From Tethya wilhelma (Eukaryota; Porifera; Demospongiae; Tethyida; Tethyidae): a stretch of 64,000 nt of DNA. The stretch lies in NCBI GenBank assembly GCA_964030475.1, contig CAXIPT010000013.1, positions 647,408-711,407 of the forward strand, read 5' to 3'. The notes below the pieces were generated by a model that did no database searches, was not told where the DNA came from, and was given only the letters and a program-made list of their open reading frames with translations. Positions 30,857-42,733 of this stretch are shown here, piece after piece. A program made the position numbers and the translations under genes. The stretch's first letter is position 1, and every line of letters begins with the position of its first letter.

Positions 30857-32158
30857 ATGAATGTTCTAATCGTCTTTCTTCCTCTATTTGCCTTGCCGCT
30901 AGCCTCCTCATGGACACAGCAATATTGCGACTCGGCCTCCACCAACTATGTGAACTATGAAGGAAGAGATTATGCGGCTGATTGGAATATCACAGTTCAC
31001 AACAACTCAGGCAGCTCTCCAAGTGTTAGCGATAAAGGGGTCCTGTTCTATCCATTACTGGGAGCAGTCCTTGCCATAGCTCCTAATGGAAAGGTTCTTT
31101 GGAATGCAGATCTTTCACAATTGGGTCTACCAAACTGGCTCAGCAACACACTTTATTCAAAGAAACACGATTTTGTCATTGTTGGAGGTCTTGCAGTAAA
31201 AGAGTCCTATGCTGTTCTTGCACTGCATGCAAGTGATGGTAGCGTAGTCTGGAAAGTGAGACATGAGGAACTTTCAAATCCACAGACATTGTCCATTTCT
31301 CCTGAAAGTGATGCAGTGTTTGTTTCAAAGAATACCACAGCTGTAGCACTGGATCTTCAAAATGGTCGCCTGCTCTGGAACAGCAGTCACATCAGGCAGC
31401 TGGGAATATTTATGCAAACTAAAGTGGGATTTGTAGACAAAACAGGTGCACAAAATGTTTCAAGAGACAGTGAACTGTTGATTCTACCAACTCTTGCAAA
31501 TGGAGGCCAATTGTTAGCACACAGCATATCCAGCAACATGACAAGATGGATTGCCAATGTGAAATATGGAGCAGGAGCTTTGTTTGCCTTCTCAACTCAA
31601 TTTGGCATGATATTCGGTTTAGCTGGTGGAAGGGGAGGGATCTTTGGAGTGGATTTAAGAAATGGCAGTGTTTCATTTGACTCTGCTGGGTACTGCTCAC
31701 TTTGGCTGTCAGGTCCAGCTGTCGACAACAATGGCTATGGATACTATAGGTGAGAAATACAGTTTAATAACTTAGCACTCATATATAGTAAATCTAGCAT
31801 GGCCATATTTGGCTTACTATTCGTCTGCAGTTGTGGCAACAGAGTGTACTCTGTGAATGCTGATGGCTCACTTAGATGGCTATCAGAAGAATACGGTCCA
31901 ACTCCACCAAATTACGGCCTCCTGACCTCTCCCTCCATCCACCCAAAAGGATATGTCTTCACCATTCATTACAACCAGAGTGTGGTGCTAGCCTTCTCCA
32001 CAGCAGATGGCTCCCTGTACAAGTCTTACAGTGTGCCACACCTCTTGTATCTGGAGCCGCCAATCTTGGTAGGAGATGCTCTCATGTATCTGATAGGATA
32101 CAACAATGATGAGAGCTATTATCCTACTATCTATGCTATGAAGTTGGATCTTGATTGA
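30857..32158 (+). CDS. Secreted beta-propeller protein with PQQ-like repeats
   Basis: Two exons, 30857-31749 and 31831-32158, join in phase (GT-AG) to give 406 residues. MNVLIVFLPLFALPLASS is a signal peptide. The rest shows repeated strand motifs typical of PQQ/WD-like propellers: AVLAIAPNGKVLWNADL, VLALHASDGSVVWKVRHE, AVALDLQNGRLLWNSS, IFGVDLRNGSVSFDS, RVYSVNADGSLRWLSEE. Each blade has the A-x-D-x(2)-[DN]G-x(2)-x-W pattern. Several N-glycosylation sites occur. Ligand and function unknown; related sequences are usually called outer-membrane-assembly-BamB-like or PQQ-binding-like proteins. Confidence 0.82.
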
Positions 32159-32571
32159 TAAACTGCACTTTGTACTGTGTTGTCAACCGATTGATGTATT
32201 TGGGCGGGGCTGTATCAATAAGCGGGAGGTGCGCGTTAATTGGCATAAACAACAATAAGTGAAGTTTGGCGCTCTTTTTGCTGTTGAATATTGTTTGTGT
32301 CCTCCTTTGTTTTGACACTTCTCATGGAAACATTTAAAACCAGTAAGTTTTACTTAACTTTACCGTGTAAATGTCTGAGTAGATGACTTTCTGTCTGTGT
32401 ACGTTTCTGTCTGACGCAATCAGTCCAGCTGCGCTGCCAAGAGTTGTGTATAAAAATTATCTCCTGTTTTCTCTTTCAGCTCCTCTATCCAGCTTCTCTT
32501 TTGCCCTCTCTTTCTCCTTCAACACCGCTCTCAACACCACTGGCAACTGATTGGCCTCCCTCCTTACAATT
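32159..32571. promoter_or_regulatory. Intergenic region upstream of IBTK
   Basis: Contains 3' flank of the propeller gene and the presumed IBTK promoter. A pyrimidine-rich stretch (32470-32560) precedes the start. No coding exon seen. Confidence 0.4.
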
Positions 32572-33238
32572 ATGGCTGCCGCAAGGCGCTTGAGCTATCG
32601 CGCCAATGATCCTACTCTGGACTGCACCACGGAGTGTAGCCTCAAACAGCACTCTGATGTGGCTCTCTCTTCAGCTTTCCTCGGCAACATCAAGCTGCTT
32701 CACCACTGCACAACCATCTGTGCCAATCCCTTCAGGATCGTGGATGCAGCTGGTCGTAACGTCCTCCATGTTGCTTCCTCTCTGGGCCACCTCAAGATGG
32801 TGCGTTGGCTCTTGGTGAAGAAGAAGGTGAAGATTGATGTGACGGACTTTGAGTCCAATTGGAGTGCACTCCATCGAAGCATTTACAGTGGACAACTGGG
32901 TGTGGGTGCTTTCTTGGTAAAGGTAAGTTAGATTGAAATGTCTATTTGGAAATGTGAAATGAAAGTCCTTGTGTGTGTGTGTGTGTAGTGTGGTGCTGAT
33001 ATTAGTCTGAGAGACAAGGACCAAGCCACTCCTCTCTCACTGCTCAATGAGGACAGGAAGCTCTTCAAGTCTCAACTTTGTAAGTGGTTTCAAGTTCAGT
33101 CAGCCTTCTCTCTCTCTGGTAGAGTAGTCATGGAAACCTTATCACAACTGCATGTATATTCATGATGTCTACAATTCATGGTTCACTGCATGGAGATAGA
33201 ATGACAATGAATTTTCCCTATTATCATCTCTCTCTCTC

Positions 33239-33269
<31 letters not shown>

Positions 33270-35332
33270 TCCTCTCTCTCCTCCTCAGCTGTCAGTGCCA
33301 CCAATGTCTACACCTGGGGAAGGAACTCCAATGTGACTCTCGGACACGACCACTCTAGGAACTATCCTGAACGTCTTGATCTCCCACATGACCTCGTTAT
33401 CACCCAGGTAGACAGATTAACTAACTCCAAAAAATTTCTGTCTAGTCAACTTGATTCCAAGCCTATCTTTGCATTGAACTTGTGTTTGTGGGGATCAGCT
33501 GAACTGTATTTTTAGAGGTGCTGTCTTGTTTGCTTCGGCCAATTGTAGGTGATCCTGTGCAAGTTTCACAGTGTGTTTCTCACCGAGGATGGCCGGGTGT
33601 TGACCTGTGGTCATGGCAGGGGAGGGAGACTGGGACACGACTCAGAGAAGAGTGTCATTGTAAGCTATTCCTCTGCTCCTTTGTTGTTAGTAAGCTATTC
33701 TGTTAGTGATCCTTCCTCATGCATGGCTCAAGTACATTTCTAGCAGTTTAGGAGACTAATGTCTCCCTGGTTAGGCCATTCTTCTCCATATAGCTCCATT
33801 TCCTGTGTACATAATTATTAAAACGACTGAGGGAGACCTTCCAAATGTTCTGTGCTAGATCTAGCTTTTCTGATATCTATAACATTCTTTACTTAAAGTG
33901 TGACTCTTCTCATTTGGTGTTCTGTCCTCTCTCTTGTTCCCAGGCTCCTTGTGTTGTCAAGGCCATGCGAGATCATTTCTGTACAGCTGTGGCAGCCGCC
34001 CGTGATCACACTGTCATTCTCACAAAGAGGTATGATGCCATTGTAAGAGAGATGCTCCATTTTACAGTGCCATTTGTAACTCTTGTTTTATATTCACTGG
34101 CCATCTTTGTGTGTTGTAATGTACCATGTAGCTGGTACATACACCTCAGTGAGTGTATCTAATGGTCCCCATTGAGTCAATACATGTGTGTGTGTTCATT
34201 GTGCAGTGGTGGAGTGTTCACTTGTGGTCTAAATGATGCCCACCAACTGGGTCACGGCACCTCTCTCTCCAATGTCCCCCCATATTACCTCTCACCCAAA
34301 CCAGTACGACACACACACACACACACACACACACATGCTCTAGCTCCTTCTCTCTCCCTTTCTTTCTCTCACTCAGCTGTCAGTGCCACCAATGTCTACA
34401 CCTGGGGAAGGAACTCCAACGTCACTCTTGGACACGACCACTCTAGGAACTACCCTGAACGTCTTGATCTCCCACATGACCTTGTTATCACCCAGGTAGA
34501 CAGATTAACTAACTCCAAAAAAATTTCTGTCTAGTCAACTTGATTCTGAGCCTATCTTTGCATTGAACTTGTGCTTGTGGGGATCAGCTGAGCTGTATTT
34601 TTAGAGGTGCTGTCTTGTTTCCTTCGGCCAATTGTAGGTGATCCTGTGCAAGTTTCACAGTGTATTTCTCACCGAGGATGGCCGGGTGTTGACCTGTGGC
34701 CATGGCAGGGGAGGGAGACTGGGACACGACTCAGAGAAGAGTGTCATTGTAAGCTATTCCTCTGCTCCTTTGTTGTTAGTAAGCTATTTTGTTAGCGATC
34801 TTTCCTCAACCATGGCTCAAGGATCTCTTTAGGACACTTTCTTTTCCATACAAATTCATTTAGCTTTCTCTGATATGTACAGCTTTCTTTACTGAAAGTG
34901 TGACTCTTCTCATTTGGTGTTCTGTCCTCCCTCTTTATCCACAGGCTCCTTGTGTTGTCAAGGCCCTGCGAGATCATTTCTGCACTGGTGTGGCAGCCGC
35001 CCGTGATCACACCATCATTCTGACAAAGAGGTATAGTGCCATTGTAAGAGAGATGCTACATTTTACAGTGCCATTTGTAACTCTCGTTTTATATTCACTG
35101 GCCATCTTTGTGTGGTGTAATGTACCATGTAGCTGGTACATACACCTCAGTGAGTGTATCTAATGGTCCCCATTGAGTCAGTACATGTGTGTGTGTTCAT
35201 TGTGCAGTGGTGGAGTGTTCACTTGTGGTCTAAATGATGCCCACCAACTGGGTCACGGCACCTCTCTTTCCAATGTCCCCCCATATTACCTCTCACCCAA
35301 ACCAGTACGACACACACACACACTCTTCTTCT

Positions 35333-35370
<38 letters not shown>

Positions 35371-35879
35371 CTCAAACTCCTCACCATTCACCCCACCTCC
35401 TCCCTCCCTCTGTAGGTGAAGGCACTCAAGAGCAAGCACGTCATCTCTATTGGAGTGGGTAGGTTCCACACCGCCATGTGTACGGCCTCTGAGGTCTACA
35501 CCGTAGGGAAGAACCTCGGCCAGCTCGGCTATGAGAAGACCTATGACACACAGATTTTACCTCATGCAGTAAGTTTTATCAATGTCCCTGCAATGGTATC
35601 ATATAGTGTCCTGGTTTGATTGAAACCTTCTTTTGAATTGAGTTAAGAATCAGGCTTTTACATGTTTACCAATGTTTTGCTTACTGTAATTATGGTTTAT
35701 AGGTGGCGGGTATTAATTTGGATCACGATGATGTCATTGTTGGGATGTCTGTCAGTGACGCAGCCACTGCTTGTTTGACAAGGAGAGGCAGAATCTTTGT
35801 GTGCACTGACTTCACCGTGAAGTCGATCAGGTGTGTGATGTTTTCTTGTCACTCACACACACTCACACACTCACACACA

Positions 35880-35918
<39 letters not shown>

Positions 35919-38914
35919 CATGCAAACTTTGCACTTATATGTCGTAAAATATCAATTTTGTAGGTGTGGTTTCCTGGACAAGTCCATCTGTGTCCAGTTC
36001 ACGGTGTGCGCCAGTCTCCACGACAAAGACTTCCTCCGTAAGGTGGAGACGGAGCCCACCAAGGTGATGGTGTTGGATGGGGAGCACAAGATCTGGTACT
36101 GGGAGCCCACTAAAAAGGGAAGTGTCCCGGCTATCCTGCCTGGACTGGCTCGCTATAGAGGTAGGCCTGTTTGTGTGTGTGAGTGTGGGAGTGTGGGAGT
36201 GGGAGTATGGGAGTGTGGGAGTGTGTGAATGTGAGATGGTTGAGAATGATTTGAGAAGGAAATGTCTTTACTTTATCCTCCCTTTCTTGTAGTGACTCAG
36301 TTTTCCCTTGGCAAGAGGCTGACTTTGGTGACAGGTAGGTTCTAGCTGTTCTCTTTGATTTCTGATAACTAACGATTTATTTTTGTGTTTTTCTCAGACT
36401 TGGGTGAGGTGTACAAAGGCTCTGGGTCATTGAGTAGCCCCCTGCAATTAGAGAGAGTGACGAACATCCAGAATGCCAAGGCCGTCTTCACAGACTTCAA
36501 AGCCATCAACTTCACTTACATCCAACACATCTACCAGTAAGTCCATACTCACACACTCTCACATCATACTTCTGTAGATCGGGAAATTCAACATATGGCA
36601 GGCAATCTTTGCCAAATAGGTTGAAATGGAAATTAAACAAGCATAAATTTCCAAATCTGTAGCATAATTATTGCCAGTTGGTAATGATGTGTGTATGTGT
36701 GTGTGTTCCAGGCCTCTGTTCCAGCCAGTCCTAGCTCCTTCCACACTCAGTAGCGACCTTGCTGCTCTGCTAGAGGATGCCTGTCTTCCCGGCAGTATCT
36801 CTGACATTGAACTAGAGGTATGGTAACAATTGTGTGGTACAATTAGCACACACAATTTCATTCCTCTATACCCATCCCTCCAGGTTGGAGGTCAGGTGTT
36901 TCCAGCTCACAAGTTCATTCTTGCCTCTGCAAGTCAGAAACTCTTCAACATCCTCCAGTCACCCACGTCCCCCTCAATCAATGGGGGGTCACTTCCCATC
37001 CAGACCCCTCAACAGCTCCCCCTGAAGTGCGACAACCCCTCCGTTTTTGAAGCTTTTCTTTACTACATCTACGGAAGCCACATCCGTATCCTTCGACCAT
37101 CGGTGAACGGGTTCTCTTCCACCCATGACCACCCTGCCCCTTCATCGGGAGCTCATCAAGGCCTTGGCAACGGAACTCCTGGGACAGGAAGTGCTGCGAG
37201 TCTAGAGGGGGAGAGCACTCCGGATACCTCGTTTGCCAGCGTGGACGAAAATGACCTCACTGCCGAGTACGATCGTTTTGCTAGAATGGATTCCTTGAAT
37301 GATTTTGACACACTGGAACAAGTTAGTACTTACAAGAAATGCAGTGTAAATTTGGGTGGATTGTCTGTAAAAATATTGTGATATTGTCATCATTACTGAT
37401 ATTAGTACGGCACAGATTCCTCTGATAGTTTGCAATTTGTAGTCTGAAGTAATTTCAGATCTATTATAATTACTGCCAATATCACTCCATAGATTCCTCC
37501 AATAGTTTATAAATCTATAGTCTGAAGCAAATTTCAGTGGATTTTGTGTCCTTATATATTGTATTACCGTTACCACTGCACAGATTCCTCAGATAGTTTC
37601 CAAGAGCACTCCTAAGAAGAAGTCTGTGCCTGAAGTGGTGAGGAAGAGGGAGAAGACCATTGCCTATCACATGGACAACTCCTTTGACCACCAGAGGGAG
37701 CTACAGCTTGTGGACGTCAGAGCTGATCTGAAACACCTCCAGGAGCTGGCCATCAAGTTTGGCCTCAACCAACTCAAAGATGGGTATGACTAAGACAAAC
37801 TAAAAATAGTAACTTAAACTGTGCTATAAATAGTAGCTGTACCCATGTTGTATTTGCTGGTGCTCTGTACAGTGTGGACAGTCTTCTTTACTCTCTCTCA
37901 ATGAAGAACGACATCCATAAAGCTGCAACGCTCGTTCGATCGAAGCCAGACTTCAAGTGCCAGGCCCAGTTCTCTGATCTCCTGCTTCTCTCGCAAGAAG
38001 GCAAGAGCATCCCCTGTCATCGCTGTGTGCTGGTGGCGAGGTCAGACTACTTCAGGAGCATGCTTCTCATGGGATGGAGAGAGGTGTGTCAGGTGGTGTG
38101 TTAGGTGGTGTGGGGGGGGAGGGGGGGTGCTCTCTGGTTGGTGCATTTATGTTAAGACTCTCTTCTCTCTCCAGTCGTCTGAAGGGACCAAGTCTCTCTC
38201 CCTGCCTGTCAGCTATCGGGTGCTGAAGGCTGTGATTGAGTTCATCTACACCGATAGGTGTCCCTCTGTAGCAGGTAGATTGAAGTTTCTGCTCAGAATG
38301 ATCCATTACTTTTGGATTAGTTTTACCTAGTGACCTTGTCGATATGAAGTCACTTTTGTTTGATCTAAGTTCAATCTTGTTTCTTTCTCTCCTGCTCAGG
38401 CTCAAACTCTGTGGAGTTTGTCACCTCTGTCTTGGTAATCGCTGACCAGGTAAGGGAGAGCTGTGTGCTTGTTACAATGGCTGACACCATCTCTTCTCTT
38501 CTCTCAGCTCCTACTGACAAGACTCAAAGATCTCTGTGAGGCCTTCCTGGCCAATGCTTGTGAGAGAGACACCCATTTCAAAGATCATTGTTAGCATCTT
38601 ATATTATCCTCTGTCTCCTTCAATTTCAGTGGATCTGAGAAATGCCGTTGACCTTTTGGAGTTCTCTGAGGCCTACTGTGCAGAACAGCTCAAGAAATCC
38701 TGTCTGCAGTTCATCTGTGTGAATGCTGCTTGCTTCATTGAAGCAAGGTGTGTAACATGATGTAACAATGTGTTAGCAGTAAACTCGATTTTAACACTAG
38801 CTAAATCGTACTCATTATAGGCATCTTGACTGCTTGGATATGTCCCTATTGAGTGAGCTCTCAGAGACCTACAAGTCACTGGTAGGGAAACCATTGTCTC
38901 AAACCGCACACACA

Positions 38915-38958
<44 letters not shown>

Positions 38959-39865
38959 GGTACCTAAGATAGAGAAGAGGGTGACCAAGTTTGCAGTTCC
39001 CGATCACAGCATGTTGCCAGAGAGCTACTTCATGGACGACACACCAGTTGAGGAGCTGCTGGACTCGGGCAACGAGGATGAAACCAACAATGGCACTTTC
39101 AACAGAACCAGAGAAGACTCTGAAACCTTTAGGTACTGTAGCTAGCGGCAATGGGGGGGTGTTGGAAGTGGTTCTAATTTCGTTTTTTTTGTCCATTTTT
39201 TAGTTCTCCATCTTTTCAAGAGACTGTTTCCCCGCGAGTAAACCCCTCTTCGTCAACGTCTCGCAGAAGACGAAAGAGAAAGAGCAGCCAGAGTGAGTCC
39301 AGGAGGCAGTCACACTCACAGACCACACCCACTTCTCCGCCCCCTTCCTGTACCTCGCCAAATATGGTGCCATCAAAGCCATCCGAACGAGAGAGTCTCG
39401 TTCAAACCCCCAACAGCAGTCTAAACACATCTTCCATTGACTCTATGAGGGAGAATGTGGGAGTCACTCCAGCGACCCCTCACACTGCTAACAATAGCAC
39501 CTCAAAGGAGAACACAGGGGTCACTCCAGCAACCCCTCACACTGCTAACAGTAGCACCTCAAGGAAGAATGCGGGGGTCACTCCAGTGACCCCCCGCACT
39601 GCTAACAGCTGCAGCTCAATGAAGAAGGAGGCAGTAAGATCCAATTCCAGCAAGTCCAATAAACGCACACCAAAGACAAAGCTACTGAACAAGTTTGCAC
39701 TGATAGCCAATGAGGAGACATCGGCAACACCTCTCACTAGCAGTGCCACATCACTAGAGGAGCTCACCAACAAGCCACAAGCATGGCAGGCACTGCCTTC
39801 CAAGCAGACTTCTCCTCCTCCTTCTGTTTCTGCCGGTGGCTCTGCTTGGAGCACCTTTCCTAAGA

Positions 39866-39910
<45 letters not shown>

Positions 39911-41014
39911 TCATGCAACCTTCTCTGTGTTGTAGTCAATGATATGAGCTATAGCTCCTAATTCTTTCAATAGCTGTGGAAAGAAATAAGAGTTAGTACG
40001 TTTGTATGTTTGTCGATTGAAATATGCATGCCTAGCCATTGTCATTTCAAAGTGTCTCATTCTGTCTGTTGTATCTGTAGTGATGAGTTGTCTCGTGGGA
40101 CAAGCTTCCGCGAGATAATGGCTAAAGAGGAGAGAGAATCGCAGCAGCAGAGAGCACAGCAGGTACAGCTCTGATGCCCTCTGTTGTTAGCATGTGTGTG
40201 TATGTGTGTGTGTGATGTCTTATATTTGATGTGACATACAATCTTGTTTCAATGTATTTAATGATTTCTGCCTTGTATAGGCCAAGAGGAAATCACCACC
40301 ACCTAGCAACAGACCTTCAAGGTAATCATGTGTGTGTGTGTGTGTGTGTGTGTATGTCACAAACGTGAATGTTGTGGTCATTCCATCCCCTCAGCTCTCC
40401 CAGTGATGCAGCCATGGTGAAGAGATCCTCTACTGCTCCAGTGGCGATGCCAGCTCAGAGGAAATCCTCGTGCGATAATGTTGTCACTTCACCACAGCCA
40501 TCGGCAACAGCTGCTGGACCTCAGTCCCCAACTGCCAACCCATGGTAAGTAAATCTTAGCTGTTTGATTCACTTGGACCACATTTAAGACTTATAGTAAA
40601 CTTTCTATCTGTACTCTCATACAATTATGTATTGTGTGTGTGTGACTCGGACTGGTTGTGTGTGTAGGAGAACCAGCAGTGTGTCACTGGCCACCTCTCC
40701 TTCAGTCTCCATGAGGGAGCTAATGGCCGAGGCAGAAGCTGAAGAGAAGAGACAGAGACAGCACAAACAACAGATGATGAAGATGGCACCCACAAGACGG
40801 CCCTCTGATGACAGGTGGGTCATTAGCCATGCACACACACACACACAATGGCGTGTGTATATCAATAGTCATGCGCTTGCTCTTCATGTGGTCATTCCAT
40901 CAGGTCTGGTAGACGCCAACCAGTCCCTATCCCCCACCAACCTGTGTCGTTTGCTGCTATAGTGAAATCCCAGGAGCTGGAGGAGGACAGACACAAGTGA
41001 GAGACAGGAGTGTG

Positions 41015-41056
<42 letters not shown>

Positions 41057-41994
41057 TCACAAACATGAGTGTTGTGGTCATTCCATCCCCTCAGCTCTCC
41101 CAGTGATGCAGCCATGGTGAAGAGATCCTCTACTGCTCCAGTGACGATGCCAGCTCGGAGGAAATCCTCGTGCGATAATGTTGTCACTTCACCACAGCCA
41201 TCGGCAACAGCTGCTGGACCTCAGTCCCCAACTGCCAACCCATGGTAAGTAAATCTTAGTTGCTTGATTCACTTGGACCTCATTTAAAACTTGATAGTAA
41301 ACTTTCTATCTGTACTCTCGTACAATTATGTATTATTGTGTGTGTGATTCGGACTGGTTGTGTGTAGGGGAACCAGCAGTGTGTCACTGGCCACCTCCCC
41401 ATCAGTTTCCATGAGGGAGCTAATGGCCGAGGCAGAAGCTGAAGAGAAGAGACAGAGACAGCAGAAACAACAGATGATGAAAATGGCACCCACAAGACGG
41501 TCCTCTGATGACAGGTGGGTCATTAGCCATGCACACACACACAATGGCATGTACATATCAATAGTCATGCACTTGCTCTTCATGTGGTCATTCCATCAGG
41601 TCTGGTAGACGCCAACCAGTCCCCATCCCTCACCAACCTGTGTCGTTTGCTGCTATAGTGAAATCCCAGGAGCTGGAGGAGGACAGACACAAGTGAGAGA
41701 CAGGCATTGATGGTGCTCTCACCTTTGTCTTAGCGTTGATAGTTCTTTAATTGTCTGTCTGTCTGTCTGTCTGTCTGTGTGTGTGTGTGTGTCCCTCCTA
41801 GGCTGGCGGCCAACAAGCCCCTCCCTCTGATTCAGATTGAAGAGAAAGCCATCCTTGAGCTGGAGACCCTCTACTCGGCTGCTAGCAACCCAGACGAGTA
41901 CATCACTGTCAAACGTTATCACAAGAAATCAAAATCTTCCCAGTCCCCCCAACCTCCTGTGTACTCCCGACAAGACTCCCCCTGGGGGGTATAA
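32572..41994 (+). CDS. IBTK: Inhibitor of Bruton tyrosine kinase homologue, many exons
   Basis: Domain order matches IBTK. Ankyrin repeats come first (GRNVLHVASSLGHLKMVRWLL, then WSALHRSIYSGQLG). RCC1 repeats follow (NVYTWGRNSNVTLGHDHSR, CKFHSVFLTEDGRVLTCGHG, HTVILTK, GGVFTCGLNDAHQLGHG). A first BTB has VGGQVFPAHKFILASASQKLF; a second has SIPCHRCVLVARSDYFRSML and SVEFVTSVLVIADQLL. A BACK-like part has DLRNAVDLLEFSEAYCAEQL. The long Ser/Pro-rich C-terminus ends with the family signature SFAAIVKSQELEED and KPLPLIQIEEKAILELETLY. ATG at 32572; stop 41992-41994. In mammals IBTK binds BTK and is a CUL3 substrate adaptor; the BTB pair supports the adaptor role here. Two internal tandem duplications (about 33.3-35.3 kb and 40.3-41.7 kb) complicate the model. 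Confidence 0.93.
33269..35324 (+). repeat. Tandem duplication of four RCC1 exons in IBTK
   Basis: Unit 1 (about 33269-34335) and unit 2 (about 34336-35324) each hold the exons for NVYTWGRNSNVTLGHD, CKFHSVFLTEDGR, APCVVKA and GGVFTCGLNDAHQ, with introns matching too. (CA)n runs lie at the start, middle and end. The last exon of a unit ends in phase 0 and the first begins in phase 1, so splicing unit 1 to unit 2 breaks the frame. Confidence 0.9.
39448..39627 (+). repeat. Three 20-codon repeats in IBTK
   Basis: Three in-frame copies of about 60 bases encode GVTPATPHTANNSTS, GVTPATPHTANSSTS and GVTPVTPRTANSCSS, followed by K-[ED/K]-N/E linkers. TP motifs could be proline-directed kinase sites. 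Confidence 0.8.
40332..41700 (+). repeat. Tandem duplication of three C-terminal exons in IBTK (in frame)
   Basis: Unit 1 (about 40332-41010) and unit 2 (about 41010-41700) each encode SPSDAAMVKRSSTAP, TSSVSLATSPSVSMRELMAE and SFAAIVKSQELEEDRHK. (TG)n runs border the units. All exons enter and leave in phase 2, so both units read on in frame to the terminal exon KLAANKPLPLIQ. Confidence 0.9.
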
Positions 41995-42733
41995 TGTAGG
42001 CCCATGTGGCCCCCATTAGGGGTCGTAATAATAGAATTATAAAGCATAAACAATAGTGCCTTTTTAAATCTCTTATTTATCAGATCAGGTAGACTTTTTT
42101 AGGTGTTTTCATATTCTTATTGTGAAGTGTATAGTATTTGCACATGTATTAGCAATACAAACTATTGGTCATGTGTGTGACTGTTTCGTGCGTGTGTGTG
42201 CTTTCTCATTTACATGTATCAAAACCTTTCATTGTCACTTGTACTGAAAGTTAGCCACCATGGGATGGATCCAGAGCCTAGAATGTAAACTATTGGTCAT
42301 GTGTGTGACTGTTTTGTGCGTGAGTGTGCTTTCTCATTTACATGTATCAAAACCTTTCATTGTCACTTGTACTGAAAGTTAGCCACCATGGGATGGATCC
42401 AGAGCTAGGAATGTAATACTGCCCCGTTTCTCACTCCTGACCTACTCTTCACCTACTCCTCACCTGTCAACACCCCCAGAGGTTTGTGAGGCAGTTAGAA
42501 TGTGGCCTCCCATTACAGACATTACTGGCAGGATCACTTGTTGGCGCTCATTAACATGGGCAGAACTCACCACTTAGCACATAGGCCAACAATGTGTCAC
42601 AAACTGTCAACTTGTGACTACTTTTGAAGAGGTGTGAAAATTGAGAGTTAGTGCCTCTTTGCCTCTTTCTCACTGATTTTTTCTGTCAGTTGTCTCTTCC
42701 ACCTTTAGAGGAGAAGTCAAAGTGTGCTAAAAA
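41995..42733. repeat. Intergenic region with 125-base direct repeat
   Basis: Bases about 42164-42288 and 42289-42412 are adjacent direct copies, each with ACTATTGGTCATGTGTG and GCCACCATGGGATGGATCC. The rest holds the IBTK 3' flank and the presumed promoter of the receptor gene. No coding exon. Confidence 0.8.
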
